Positions 6,166 to 9,665 of a stretch of 9,665 nucleotides of DNA are shown one piece after another. Every line of letters starts with the position of its first letter. The first letter of the stretch is position 1. Origin of the DNA: Ruminococcaceae bacterium UBA737 (GTDB lineage: Bacteria > Bacillota > Clostridia > Oscillospirales > Acutalibacteraceae); contig DBKZ01000038.1 in the NCBI GenBank assembly GCA_002297415.1, forward strand, positions 1-9,665, given 5' to 3'. Both the position numbers and the translations under genes were made by a program. The notes beneath the pieces were generated by a model that ran no database searches, was not told the origin of the DNA, and saw only the letters and a program-made list of their open reading frames with translations.

Positions 6166-6173
6166 CAGATAAT

Positions 6174-9665
<3,492 letters not shown>

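Overview
The window is a chromosomal housekeeping segment from a low-to-moderate-GC Gram-positive bacterium. The β and β' proteins have the Firmicutes form: no β' insertion in the trigger loop, and a short N-terminal extension before a 'MPNLIEIQ'-type start. The wording of both subunits resembles Clostridia of the Ruminococcaceae/Oscillospiraceae group, but that placement rests on recall of family sequences, not on a search.

Layout. Bases 1-35 are probably the tail of an unseen plus-strand gene. Next comes a strong 17-bp hairpin (48-87) that can end transcription from both sides. A minus-strand gene (97-2154) encodes a 685-residue peptidase-U32-family protein with a DUF3656-like middle domain, the architecture of RlhA-type RNA hydroxylation proteins. 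A divergent intergenic region of 293 bp (2155-2447) carries a minus-strand promoter for that gene. It also carries an exact-consensus plus-strand promoter (TTGACA, 17 bp, TATAAT) with an A-rich upstream region, followed by a leader of about 160 nt. The plus strand then holds rpoB (2448-6158, complete) and, 15 bp later, rpoC (6174 to the window end, 1164 codons with no stop, lacking roughly the last 35-40 residues by comparison with B. subtilis).

How the genes work together. rpoB and rpoC encode the two large catalytic subunits of RNA polymerase. They form a co-transcribed pair in which the rpoC Shine-Dalgarno sequence overlaps the rpoB stop. The U32 gene is divergent and probably modifies ribosomal or transfer RNA. 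In many Firmicutes rpoBC follows rplJ-rplL; here it starts a separate transcription unit.

I found no mobile element, CRISPR array, tRNA, rRNA or defence system. The parts least explained by known annotation are in the rpoB leader: a possible short upstream ORF, four TTTGCG repeats and GTTAA/TTAAC pairing elements. All of these are tentative. I do not see clear evidence of a new biological system.
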